Part shown: in pieces, positions 1-10,029 of the stretch
Position numbering within the stretch: position 1 is the stretch's first letter
Layout: the number at the start of each line of letters is the position of its first letter
NCBI GenBank assembly: GCA_003116995.1
Contig: BDSL01000095.1
Coordinates: 1-64,000, forward strand
Direction of reading: 5' to 3'
Length of the DNA stretch: 64,000 nucleotides
Source of the DNA: Yamagishiella unicocca
Taxonomy: Eukaryota > Chlorophyta > Chlorophyceae > Chlamydomonadales > Volvocaceae
The notes under the pieces: generated by a model
The model's database searches: none
What the model was told of the DNA's origin: nothing
Seen by the model: the letters and a program-made list of their open reading frames with translations, nothing else
Position numbers and translations under genes: made by a program

Positions 1-165
1 GTAATGTGTGATACCGGTAGAGACGTCCTTCGAAGTAAACTTGCTTCCTTGTGGGAACTCCAAGGGGAGACATGGCTCTTGGGATACGGCCGATGATGTG
101 CACCCAGAAAGCTCGCGTTTAATCCCCTACGCCTTGATGTCGCCGAGCAAGCAGCAGAAGTTGTC

Positions 166-618
166 GTGGAAGTGAGCATTGAAGCGACAGCTTGCGATGA
201 CGACCACGGTGCTCACCCGCACATCCGTGCTCATCTCTCACAGAAATGCAAGAGAAACCCGCGTGCCCAAAGCTGTCTTTCAGAGTTTTGCCAGCAAGTC
301 CTGGTGGAGAAGTTTCCATGCTTGTGCTCCCAGGCCGCAAGCCACATTAGCTCGTCGCAGACGATTGCACTCAACCAGCAATTCATCAAGGTGGTTGTTG
401 CCGCGTTGATCACGGCGGTGAAAGACCTGCTGGACGGAAGTCGGCAGCCGCTGCCAACGGTATCCGCATCGCCAGCGACACACAGACGCCACAGGCTACG
501 GTGTCTGCAGACAGTCTGGCAGAAATATTTGCGGCACCTAAAGCCACGCAGCTGCCGCAGCAGCCCCACTAACAGAAAGGTAGCGCCTGATCCACCGAAA
601 GCTGGATTGCTGTCCTAA
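166..618 (+). CDS. possible 3' exon of an unrecognised gene
   Basis: A plus-strand open frame runs up to the edge of the satellite array. Its middle part (about 360-450) reads as an amphipathic helix containing FIKVVVAALITAVKDLLDG. From about 455 another plus frame gives a sensible C-terminus ending LPQQPH-stop at about 567, so a splice site (the GTATCC near 460 could be a donor) or a frameshift may join the two. No family is recognised and there is no clear start codon context. It could also be non-coding. Confidence 0.25.
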   Translation: MEVSIEATACDDDHGAHPHIRAHLSQKCKRNPRAQSCLSEFCQQVLVEKFPCLCSQAASHISSSQTIALNQQFIKVVVAALITAVKDLLDGSRQPLPTVSASPATHRRHRLRCLQTVWQKYLRHLKPRSCRSSPTNRKVAPDPPKAGLLS

Positions 619-2190
619 TTCAAGCCAGACCATCCCCCGCGCCTTACCGGCTTTGTACTATCATACTAGATACTAGTTGGGCGCGGCGGTGGAAGCATAG
701 GGTCACCTACGGCAACAATCGGGCGCTTTCCCTCTTCCAGCTCCGCTAGCAGCAAGGGAGCGCCTGGACCATCGAAAGCGGGATTGCTCTCCTAATTCAA
801 GCCAGACCATCCCCCGCGCCATACCAGCTTTGTACTATCATACTAGATGCTAGTTGGGCGCGGCGGTGGAAGCATAGGGTCACCTACGGCAACAATCGGG
901 CGCTTTCCCTCTTCCAGCCCCGCTAGCAGCAAGGTAGCGCCTGAACCACCGAAAGCGGGATTGCTCTTTTGATTCAAGCCAGACCATCCCCCGCGCCATA
1001 CCAGCTCTGTACTATGATACTAGATACTAGTTGGGCGCGGCGGTGGAAGCATAGGGTCACCTACGGCAACAATCGGGCGCTTTCCCTCTTCCAGCCCCGC
1101 TAGCAGCAAGGGAGCGCCTGGACCACCGAAAGCGGGATTGCTCTCCTAATTCAAGCCAGACCATCCCCCGCGCCATACCAGCTCTGTACTATCATACTAG
1201 ATACTAGTTGGGCGCGGCGGTGGAAGCATAGGGTCACCTACGGCAACAATCGGGCGCTTTCCCTCTTCCAGCCCCGCTAGCAGCAAGGGAGCGCCTGGAC
1301 CACCGAAAGCGGGATTGCTGTCCTAATTCAAGCCAGACCATCCCCCGCGCCATACCAGCTTTGTACTATCATACTAGATGCTAGTTGGGCGCGGCGGTGG
1401 AAGCATAGGGTCACCTACGGCAACAATCGGGCGCTTTCCCTCTTCCAGCCCCGCTAGCAGCAAGGGAGCGCCTGGACCACCGAAAGCGGGATTGCTGTCC
1501 TAATTCAAGCCAGACCATCCCCCGCGCCATACCAGCTTTGTACTATCATACTAGATGCTAGTTGGGCGCGGCGGTGGAAGCATAGGGTCATGTACGGAAA
1601 CAATCGGGCACTTTTCCTCTTCCAGCCCCACTAACAGCAAGGTAGCGCCTGATCCACCGAAAGCAGGATTGCTGTCCTAATTCAAGCCAGACCATCCCCC
1701 GCGCCTTACCAGCTTTGTACTATCATACTAGATACTAGTTGGGCGCGGCGGTGGAAGCATAGGGTCACGTACGGATACAATCGGGCACTTTCCCTTTTCC
1801 AGCCCCACTAACAGCAAGGTAGCGCCTGAACCACCGAAAGCGGAATTGCTCTTTTGATTCAAGCCAGACCATCCCCCGCGCCATACCAGCTCTGTACTAT
1901 CATACTAGATACTAGTTGGGCGCGGCGGTGGAAGCATAGGGTCACCTACGGCAACAATCGGGCGCTTTCCCTCTTCCAGCCCCGCTAGCAGCAAGGGAGC
2001 GCCTGGACCACCGAAAGCGGGATTGCTCTCCTAATTCAAGCCAGACCATCCCCCGCGCCATACCAGCTCTGTACTATCATACTAGATACTAGTTCGGCGT
2101 GGCGGTGGAAGCATAGGGTCACCTACGGCAACAATCGGGCGCTTTCCCTAATCCAGCAGCAAGGGAGCGCCTGGATCACCAAAGCGGGAT
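562..2190. repeat. 177-bp tandem satellite, nine copies
   Basis: The anchor CATCCCCCGCGCC begins at 631, 808, 985, 1162, 1339, 1516, 1693, 1870 and 2047, so every step is exactly 177 bp. Copies differ by scattered substitutions but show no net length change until the last unit decays near 2140-2190. Each unit carries an AT-rich core (TACTATCATACTAGATACTAG) followed by a G+C-rich segment. There is no open frame across units. The length is close to a nucleosome repeat, as in many centromeric or heterochromatic satellites, but a centromeric role is not shown. Confidence 0.95.
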
Positions 2191-4320
2191 TAAGCTAGCC
2201 CCCCCGCCCTGCCGCTTTAGTAGTTTTCACTGGGGCCGAGTGGGCGACAGTCGGCAAGGGCTTTGATTGTGGGGCCGGGTAAGACCCCCAAGGAAAGCAT
2301 CCGCAAACGTACCCGGGCCTTCATCCGCAGCTGCGCGACTGAGCCACCCCACTGCGCTCTGAATTATTTCGTGTTGTTAAAAAAGGTTCTCTTCTTAGAG
2401 AAGTGGAGCCGGAGGAACGCTGAAACGACATGCTTGCTGATGACATCTCGTTGAAGGAATGAGTGTAGCTCGCATCCTAACAGGATGTAATTGCGCTTAT
2501 AGTCATAGAGCGGTAGCGCTCGACGATACGCCACCAAGAGTTCGATAGCCGCTGACGCGCGCCATGCTGCAACGCAGCCATTTTTACTTCGACAGACGTT
2601 TCTACCGGTATCTCACATTACCGCAGTTGCTATTCATAAAGGAAATGTGTTCATTACAACTGTTGTTCTGCTTGCACTGCGACATATCCGTCCATGTATA
2701 TTGGCGTCATATGCATTATGGGACGCCATGCATAGAAAGTTTGACTTTACAGTCCCTAATGTAAAGTTAGTTTGACTGGGGCGTCCTATAATATGTGGCA
2801 TGCCATATGTCGTATGATCCCATGCCGAGTATGACGCCTTACCGGGAGACTTAGCTGGGTAGTGCCACGGGGGGCATCGGTGCAATGTTATGTATACTTG
2901 TATTAGCCAGTATGTATATTGCGAGGTCAGGATGCTTGGTCTGAGTCGGTGTAGGTGAATGTCTTCTTCCTAATTGGAGCTGGTGCATGTCGCTCGGTTC
3001 GGGCGGCGCCAGCTGCGTGGGCCAGCATTTGTCTAAATCTCTGGTTGGCTTCTCGGCTGGCTTGCTGGAGACATGTTTCTTAAGGTTCGGGGTCCAAATG
3101 TGCGGGAATGCACGTGCGCATGCCTGTTTCTTCAGGGGCGGTGCGCTAGTCTGGGCGTGCTGGGCTGAAACGTATATGGAAACTGATTCATGATGTTTCA
3201 AATGTTCGTATGGGGCTGGGTCTTCTCGGCTGGGAGCATGTTCTGCCGAACGAGTCGCGATACTGGTGCCGGCATACTGCCTGCTCTTGCTGCTGCCTGA
3301 TATACATGTATGTATGGCTTGTGATTGCTGTGTTGCCAGGCTCGTTGGGTGGCTACCATGCTGCGTCGGTAGGCATTCAGGCGCCCGGGATACTCGGCAG
3401 CTGCTGTCACTGGCTGGTGGGCTATATTGCGTGAGATGTATGGGTTGATCTGCTATGCAGGTGAGCTTGCTGTGTTCCTTGAATGGCCAGACCGGCCGGT
3501 CGGTGTCTATAGCACACTGTTGCTGTTCGAGTGCGGAATAGGTGTTATTTACATACATCTCTTTTCTGTCACAGCTGTTTCGTAGGCTGCCGGTGCCGAA
3601 TGCTTCGGACATGGTAGCATCGCTCGGGGGGTGTCCTTGCGGACGAGTCGGGTGTGACCGGCGAGCCGCATTCACCACCAGTTGGTTCCCTTTAATCGGC
3701 TTTCGTCTTCGGCAGGTCGGGCCCATGGCCAGGCCGGTTTCCCGGACAACTGGCTCACCCTTCCACCTTACTACGGCCCGGGACTGGTGTGCGGTGCCAA
3801 ACCTGGACAGCGTTAGCACAAGCAGGCATAGCAAATATTGTAGCCTGCTAGCATTAATCCATCCTTCCAACTTGCGCGACTGACCTGTCGCGTGACTCCC
3901 CTTTGCTGCAGCCATAGAGCAAACTGCAGGGCCTTAAGGGAATTGTATTGTATATTATATATCCTCTTATGGCATCTGGTATCACATATCAAATAGTCCT
4001 TATAAGTCATACGATCGATGAGTACCGGGCGTCCATGCGGGTGATATGAGCGGGGGAATCGGTGGATGGGAACACGGATGTTATACGTAATTATTAGTGG
4101 GAACACGGTGTGTGTCATAACCGTGTTCCCAGCGTTTAGGCCGTGTTCCCACCGTTGCGAGTTATCTGGACACTCTAAATAGTCCTTATCCGTCATACTA
4201 AGGGGTGCCATAAGCTTGGAGTGAATTTTGGCTGTATTGAAATGCGGGAACACGGGAACACGGTCATGGCCGGGTAGCCGGTTCATTTTATAACTCGGAT
4301 ATTACTGTCGTCATTAATGA
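2191..4320. other. intergenic region, no recognised gene
   Basis: A minus-strand frame of 354 codons (2851-3915) is open and starts with a possible hydrophobic stretch (YLLCLLVLTL). The rest is compositionally random-looking, rich in H, S, T and P, and no family is recognised. Around 4070-4270 the words GGGAACACGG and CCGTGTTCCC recur on both strands, giving small dyads. Nothing else is supported. Confidence 0.3.
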
Positions 4321-4449
4321 GGCGCGCTTTGTTACGGTGTTACGGGTTTCTGTCGTCCACTTTCTTGCTCCATGTGTTACGGGTTCCTGTCCATGGAGCA
4401 AGAAAGTGGATGGACGACAGGAACCCGTGACACCGTAACAAAGCGCGCC
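4321..4449. repeat. inverted repeat (foldback), arms about 54-58 bp
   Basis: The left arm (4321-4374) begins GGCGCGCTTTGTTACGG and ends TTGCTCCATG. The right arm (4392-4449) is its near-perfect reverse complement, with a 17-nt spacer. A third copy of the arm lies in plus orientation at about 4938-4998. This could be a small foldback element or an inverted duplication of one exon-flank segment. Confidence 0.85.
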
Positions 4450-4689
4450 GTATTGGCCAATCGATCGCTCGGCGACGGGGGGCGGGGTCCTAAGTAGGCC
4501 GCTCCGCGCGGTCTTATCTGCTGTGCATGTGCAACCGCGCGCAAGACGCTATACGTCATCCTGACCCTGAGCCATAATACCCTGACTAAGATTTTAATTT
4601 CTGTCGGTGCTGCATTTGAGTATTAAAACTTCTTATTATCTGCTGTGTCTTTGGGAAGACCGGCAAAAGCGGGCTTTGTTCGTTTGCCG

Positions 4690-4930
4690 CGTGCTGTCTG
4701 CACGTAGGTAGGTGTCTTTCAAGCCGATATGTTCGACTACTCCTATGCCTTTGATAGTACCGTCGAAAAGCGCGCCGCAGCCGAATTGCGCTTTATGCTG
4801 GACGCGCTGTCTGCACGTAGGTAGGTAGGTGTATGTCTTTCAAGCCGATATGTTCGACTCCTATGCCTTTGATAATACCGTCGAAAAGCGCGCCGCAGCC
4901 GAATTGCGCTGTATGCTGGATATACTGTCG
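4690..4930 (+). repeat. tandem duplication of an exon-like segment
   Basis: Two head-to-tail copies of about 115 bp start at the CTGTCTGCACG words at 4694 and 4807. Both read MFD...YAFD.TVEKRAAAELR in the plus strand, followed by a leucine-rich tail. The flanking segments 4450-4600 and 4998-5125 are also a diverged direct repeat (both contain ...GTGCATGTGCAACCGC... and the later GACCCTGA), so a unit of roughly 500 bp has been duplicated and rearranged. Confidence 0.8.
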
Positions 4931-5206
4931 TCGCCAAGGCGCGCTTTGTTACGCGCGGTGTTACGGGTTTCTGTCGTCCACTTTCTTGCTTGCTCCAATC
5001 GCTCGGCCACGGTCCTAATAAGTAGGCCGCCCTTATCTGCAGATGTGCATGTGCAACCGCAAGACGCTATACCTCATCCTGACCCTGAACCCGAATACCC
5101 TGCTGACTACGATTTTAATCTGCTGCGGGCGGGCGGGCTCACCATATCCAGAAGGAGGAGAGAATCAGCCAGGCCGCGGCCGAGCGAGGAAGCCATAGAC
5201 AGCTAG
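4829..5206 (+). CDS. exon-like ORF, unrecognised (125 codons)
   Basis: This plus-strand frame holds the second copy of the MFD-YAFD-TVEKRAAAELR segment and continues through the foldback-arm copy to an acidic, proline-rich C-terminus (HPDPEPEYPADYDFNLL). The first and last parts look like protein; the middle (the GTTACGGGTTTCTGTCG arm copy) looks like inserted repeat. A gene fragment broken by duplication is the simplest reading. No domain is recognised. Confidence 0.3.
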   Translation: MYVFQADMFDSYAFDNTVEKRAAAELRCMLDILSSPRRALLRAVLRVSVVHFLACSNRSATVLISRPPLSADVHVQPQDAIPHPDPEPEYPADYDFNLLRAGGLTISRRRRESARPRPSEEAIDS

Positions 5207-6240
5207 ATAGCCGTTTGCTTCGTTGATGAGGTGTCCAAGCAAGGTACCGCGCGCCCATGTTATCATGGTGCAACATTTGCTTGGGGGCTCGCTAGACTGT
5301 TGGAGGATGGGGGTGCGTGCGTGGCTGCTCTCGACGAGACACTGCTTGGTGCTGTGGGGGATGGTGAGTATATATAAGACTGTCTAAACTCGGACTGATG
5401 AAGAGGGGCGAATGAATGTTCCCTGGTCGGCTAACATGCTAATAATCTGCATCACTCAAAACAGGGGACAAATGTGCACGTGCAGCTGCAAAGCACTTCC
5501 TAATTCCGGCCTGTGCTTACAGCCTTCTTGGCGGGCCAATGGATGGGGTGTTGATGAGCAGGATCTCGGTGACACAGAGGTGAGCTATCTCGATGGATAT
5601 TGCCAGTGCCGCGGGCCTATAGGGCCAACAAGAAAGAAAGAAACGATTGGCCTCCTTTATCTTCATCGCTATTTCACGTCCATGCATCTATCTGTGCTGC
5701 GATTTACTGCGGCCAATTTGTTGCGCGACGTACGTAAACAAGCCTAGCCAGCCCGGTCGGCGCTCACACTGTATGTGTTGCTACTGCTGTATGTGCCGCC
5801 GCAGCAGGTCTGGGCAAAGACACCGGGCCCAGGCAGGGGAGAGCGACGGAGCCCCTTCCTGGCTCGCTGGAGTGCCTGTGGAGCTCCATGCATACTGTAG
5901 ACGAGGTGAGGCTCCGGGTACGTACGTACCGTATGTAAGTGCCGCACCGTATCATATGTGCCATGGACCGGGCGTAAGGAGGCATGCATGGAGCGATGCA
6001 CATACACACGCAGAGGCAACCGCCCATACATATATAGCTAGGAGGAACATACAACGCTGGACATGGAGCTGGCGGAAGACCGGTTTCGTTCCGGAGAGCG
6101 CTTGAACTGAATCTCAATAATTGATACAAATATGAGTTAGGGATGTGGCAGGAGCACCAGCCTCCGGCGAGTTGCACTAACTGGTCGTGTTCCACAGCGA
6201 TAATGTGGCGTGAGCCTTAGCGATATGAGGTGGATTGGTA
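5207..6240. other. no recognised gene; possibly 3' part of the minus-strand gene
   Basis: The stretch contains CATG/GTAC-rich low-complexity sequence (CGTACGTAC near 5930). Minus-strand frames are open at 5764-6195 but carry no motif that ties them to the GT15-like gene ending upstream at 6411. Any final exons of that gene would be expected here. Confidence 0.25.
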
Positions 6241-6242
6241 CT

Positions 6243-6362
6243 GCTGGTGGCGCGAGCGTATAGGGTGTACTGATGATGCCCTCACCGCCCCGCCCCCTTA
6301 ACACACGCCAGGCCTAGTGCCGGCGTACTGTAATAAAGTAATAATAATAATAATAATAATAA
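6243..6362 (+). mobile_element. 3'-end fragment of the dual-endonuclease LINE family
   Basis: About 120 bp match the last 100 bp of the full-length LINE at 18604-18706: GGTGGCGCGAGCGTATAGGG, then CCCTCACCGCCCCGCCCCC, then an AGGCCTAG-GCC-GCGTACT block. The fragment ends in (TAA)n at about 6342-6362, whereas the full-length copy ends in (ATT)n. The position and tail indicate an extremely 5'-truncated insertion in the same orientation as the large element. Confidence 0.85.
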
Positions 6363-6737
6363 TTACATACAACCGCGATTACGCACAGGGGTTGCTTGGC
6401 GGCCGCTTACTTCGGACGCGTTTTCCACTCCTCCGCCAGTCGCAGTGCGGCACTACCACTTTTGCGGTGTGCATACTCAAATTCAAACATGTGGAATTGC
6501 TCCTCCGGTACAAATAACTGCCACATCATCCCCATCACGCCTTGCTCGTTCCAGCGGTAGTCGAAGGCGCCGCCGCTTGCTCGACACAGCTGCACGAAGC
6601 GATTCACCTGTACGCACGTCCGTCGTCGCAAGGAAGGCAGGTAGCTACGTAGATAGGTATGTAGGATCGATTTTGATTGCCATACGTTCGGTTCAGTACA
6701 TATATAGCCCATCATCAAGCTACCGTAGCTAGCAGCA

Positions 6738-6874
6738 GTACCGCCCGAGCAAGCACATAACGAATGAACTAAGCCGATGCACGCATGCGAGCGATGGGCG
6801 GCATGCAGGAGTACCGCCCGAGCAAGCACATAACGAATGAACTAAGCCGATGCACGCATGCGAGCGATGGGCGG
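6738..6874. repeat. 72-bp tandem duplication in an intron
   Basis: AGTACCGCCCGAGCAAGCAC begins at 6738 and again at 6810, and the two copies are almost identical over about 65-72 bp. They lie in the intron (6608-7028) between the last two readable exons of the GT15-like gene. Confidence 0.9.
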
Positions 6875-7173
6875 CAGGTCCAACTAACCCGCAAGCAACG
6901 AACGTACGTACGTCCGCGCCTTTATTAATTGTAGCTCCACCACATATCCACTTTGCTTAGCTTGTGATAGATATGTCTATCTTATCGATCGAACAAGTAA
7001 GATCCCTCTTTCGCTCGAACGAACCTACCTCCGGCCGGAACCACCACTCCAGGCTGTACATCACGCAGTTGCCGTTCAATATGCTCCGATCCCATCCACC
7101 TCCCTCTGGAAGGCCCTGCTTCTCCAAAGCATCTGCCTTGTCCGCAGGCAGGCGGCGCCGCATTTCCTGTTGA

Positions 7174-7222
7174 TGTGAACGGACGGACGGACGGACGGCG
7201 GACGAACGACGGACGGACGGAT
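7174..7222. repeat. ACGG/GGAC microsatellite
   Basis: Imperfect (CGGA)n tract lying just upstream (on the minus strand) of the 46-codon GT15-like exon, next to its splice acceptor ATCAACAG. Confidence 0.85.
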
Positions 7223-7750
7223 GGAGGCTAGCTAGCTAGGAAAACGAACTAACTGAACACACGAGACGTATGCATGTATGCACGCATGAACAATGGTGAC
7301 ACGCAGTATGTAAGAAGTAATAAGTGGGTGTGCCGTGTGTCGTCGTATTATCGTCGGCGGAAGGTATGGTAACGGATCGTGCACGGCTGGCTGCTGCTGG
7401 TGATGTCGTCATGCATCGCACACATACATACACACACGCACAAACACGTCATCGATCGATCGCTCGTGCGTGCGCATCACCGTGCGTGGTAGCTGCAATA
7501 ATCTTACCGGAATCACAGTAAGAAGTGAGTTCGTTGTCATACATCATGCATATACATAATAAACCCCTCCCTCCGGCTGCTGACGGTACGACGGCTACCG
7601 AGCGAGCCCTACGCACTACCTTCGTTCGTTGCTTACGTACTAAAAAAAGCAAGGTAAATCGCATACGTACATATATGCTATATTTCTACCATACTGCTTT
7701 TCGTTATTTCTACAACCGACCGACCAATTATAGGCTCACTTCGGCGGAGT

Positions 7751-8244
7751 AATGTCAGGCCCCACAGCAGGCTTCGGCCGTCGCGGACACTAGGTGTAAC
7801 ACTCTGTTCGTGCTTTCCTGGTGGCACTCGTGGCCGACTCCAGGCCTGACTGTCGCGCGCTGTCGTTAGCGCTCAGGCTACAACTGACCAGGTCGTAGAC
7901 ACGTTAGCCGCAGGTGAACGCCGCAAGTCGCTACCTCTTCCGGGGACTGCCCCGGGTATCCTGACTCCCGACCGAAGCGCGGCCCACAGCTGCACTGTTG
8001 CTTGCGGGGGCAACTATGCTCGACACTGTTGTTACACGTCTGCAACTGGGCACCTCGTGTGAGAGGATACTTCGAGCACGGCCGGGAATGCCAGGCGTGG
8101 CATCCGGCGCGTGCTAAGGCGGCGGAGGCTCTGTGGGCCCGATGTGCGCACCTAATCCCTGCGGCTCCGATCGTGAGCCAGCTACCACCTAACACCGAAA
8201 GTTACCAGACGGTATCGTGCAGGGTGAGCCCGGTGCACGCCTCG
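7751..8244 (+). other. 5' leader of the LINE
   Basis: No in-frame ATG occurs before 8245, although the upstream frame is open from 8002. A degenerate copy on the minus strand at 44565-44900 conserves the peptide-like stretch RGYxEHGRECQxWHP encoded here (about 8059-8105), so the leader may be translated from a non-AUG codon or by splicing, or may be conserved as RNA structure. The short dyad ACAC-TA-GGTGT is visible near 7788. Confidence 0.5.
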
Positions 8245-10029
8245 ATGATGCTGGACGTAGGGCCCACACTAGGCAGCTGCAATAAGGGGACCCGTGCGGA
8301 GTGGAGGGCCGCAACAGTAGGCACTCCCAGCACCACCGGGCGGGCTCTCAGGGACGCACCGATAACTGCTGGGCAGCACGTAGAAGGGGTAGGCCCCAGA
8401 ATGCCCCCTATTAAGGTAGCGCTCGCACAAGCACTGCGAGCATGGATGGGGGACTGCGACCCCGCGCACCAGCACCCGGCTGACGTGCCCTGGTGCCGCG
8501 CCTGGAACACAATAGCGTCGACCTCCTTGCCGTACCCTCAAACCGAAGTTAGGATTAACTGGCCAGGAGCGCACTGGCTTCTAAGCGCAGGTCTACGGCT
8601 GACACTTAATGCAGCCACTGCGATGCTATGGTGCCTAGTTCAAGTGCCGTACGCTGTGGGTGTTGCTTGTTTTGTACTCGCCGGTGCTGGGTGGCGAGTG
8701 AGCGCCGGTCCTGTCTGGATTGGCTGTACCTGGCTTACTGGGATTGGAATGGCCCATGCCTACCATACCTTACAGAAGCTGCGGGTCGGACAGGTAGCCC
8801 CGCACAACACAAAGTACGCCTGCTCGGCCCTGGTAACAATACTGTCAACTTACCCCATGGGCCTCGCACTAGCCACACACCATGTCAGCCTAGCCGTGAC
8901 ACTTGCTCTCGGCGCCGGGTGTTGCACCCTCGCCCTGATAGTGGCAATCCGGTGCATCAGCATAACCGTAGTAGCAGCCCATTTAGGCACCTGGGCGATC
9001 TCGACAACCGTCAGGCGGACCCTCCTCTACGCCTGGACATCAGCAACGACAAAAAATTGGATCCCATGCCTCCGGCGCAGCGTACACCTGACATCGGTCG
9101 CCGCCATTGTCGCACTAGCCTGCTGGCACACCCTAGCCCAAAACCCAACAACCCCGATCCTCGTAATAGCCACCCAGCACCTCACGCAACAGGTCCACAC
9201 CCAGCCGATAGTGGGAACCACCGCGCACGCCGCCATATCCCTCAGTGCCGCCCTAGGCATGGCTTACCCCCAAACCAGCTCCCTGCAACAGCTGATATCA
9301 ATCACGGCCACACCGCTCGCCCTCTGGGCCACTGCCCCGAATGACACGGGCCTGCAGCAGCCCACCTGCACATCGCCCAACACCACGGCGACAAACCCCG
9401 GCACCCCAGCTACAAACAGACCGCTCCGTGGGGCATACGGAACACATAGGCCGGCCGCACCACAGGCAGCCCGAAACCAAACCCGAGCCCTACCCCCACC
9501 CCCACCTGGAACACCCCCGAACCCAATCCCGTGGCCCCCGCCTGCGCCAGTGCGCACGTATCGTGAAGCTCAGCTCCCACTGTACGGGTTCTGCGGCATC
9601 CACGCCACCAACAACCTGCTGGGATGGAAATGCCTAGACGGATACCATGTCCTACGCTACTGTGAATCCACACTAGCACACCTAACGGCACAGAACAGCC
9701 ACAACCACCCGACACCCGAGACAGCCCAGCTGGCAAATGCATGGTCTGCATGCTACCGACCCAACGGTTACTTCAGCGAATATGCCATTAACCACTACCT
9801 GGCCAACTGCTCTACAATAGCGGGTCAGGCGGATCGCCACCTTATCCTCCGACGGGTCAACACACTGCCCCCCCTCGACCTACAAAGGAGCAGATCCTTG
9901 GCATGCTCCCGCAGCCTGCACGAAACCTTGGCTTCACAGTACATGGAAAAGTGCACACATACGCGGTCAAAAGGGAGGGAAACAACTGGACAAAAATTGA
10001 GTCGCTGTCGGAAGGACGCAGAGACATGA
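8245..10029 (+). CDS. LINE ORF1: hydrophobic region plus Josephin-like protease N-half
   Basis: The first ATG of this frame is at 8245; the frame itself is open from 8002. Codons at about 8590-9020 and 9085-9330 encode several hydrophobic stretches (e.g. YAVGVACFVLAGAGW, LALGAGCCTLALIVAI) that could be membrane segments, unusual for a LINE ORF1. A proline-rich linker follows (about 9480-9545). At 9571-9621 the protein reads Q-x6-CGIHATNNLLGW, matching the Josephin (ataxin-3/JOSD) active-site signature C-x2-H-x2-NNLL, with the candidate nucleophile Cys at codon 9592-9594. The matching His block is absent from this frame but present at the start of the overlapping -1 frame. After about 9885 this frame loses protein-like character, which suggests the real product shifts frame near the C7 run at 9868-9874. 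Confidence 0.7.
   Translation: MMLDVGPTLGSCNKGTRAEWRAATVGTPSTTGRALRDAPITAGQHVEGVGPRMPPIKVALAQALRAWMGDCDPAHQHPADVPWCRAWNTIASTSLPYPQTEVRINWPGAHWLLSAGLRLTLNAATAMLWCLVQVPYAVGVACFVLAGAGWRVSAGPVWIGCTWLTGIGMAHAYHTLQKLRVGQVAPHNTKYACSALVTILSTYPMGLALATHHVSLAVTLALGAGCCTLALIVAIRCISITVVAAHLGTWAISTTVRRTLLYAWTSATTKNWIPCLRRSVHLTSVAAIVALACWHTLAQNPTTPILVIATQHLTQQVHTQPIVGTTAHAAISLSAALGMAYPQTSSLQQLISITATPLALWATAPNDTGLQQPTCTSPNTTATNPGTPATNRPLRGAYGTHRPAAPQAARNQTRALPPPPPGTPPNPIPWPPPAPVRTYREAQLPLYGFCGIHATNNLLGWKCLDGYHVLRYCESTLAHLTAQNSHNHPTPETAQLANAWSACYRPNGYFSEYAINHYLANCSTIAGQADRHLILRRVNTLPPLDLQRSRSLACSRSLHETLASQYMEKCTHTRSKGRETTGQKLSRCRKDAET

Larger units (their letters stand above)
6411..7547 (-). pseudogene. GT15-like alpha-mannosyltransferase, C-terminal exons
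   Basis: Three exons are readable on the minus strand. The first (about 7547-7508) gives MYDNELTSYCDS, matching the acidic motif before the YCD of GT15 (KRE2/KTR) enzymes. The second (7166-7029, 46 codons, phase 0 at both ends) ends GNCVMYSLEWWFRPE, like the YN-CHFWSNFEI block. The third (6607-6411) gives GGAFDYRWNEQGVMGMMWQL then FVPEEQFHMF, matching GGFFYERWGDAPVHSI and the following FLP..KIH. Splice sites are good: CGGAG/GTAGGT, GTACAG/GTGAAT, CGAA/GTAAGC. GT15 enzymes transfer mannose from GDP-mannose in the Golgi. The middle of the catalytic domain is not found between these exons and the candidate exon 1 at 18751-18994, so the copy is probably broken, apparently by the LINE. The family call is by motif only. 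Confidence 0.6.

Noticed and set aside
562..2190. CRISPR-like array
   Set aside because: The 177-bp units are continuous homologous repeats with no unique spacers.
2851..3915. 354-codon minus-strand ORF
   Set aside because: No motif, no codon structure distinguishable from the overlapping opposite frame; not called as a gene.
7751..7860. HDV-like self-cleaving ribozyme at the LINE 5' end
   Set aside because: CCACAGCAG and GTCGC words are suggestive, but I could not pair the required P1 and P2 helices in either 5'-end copy.
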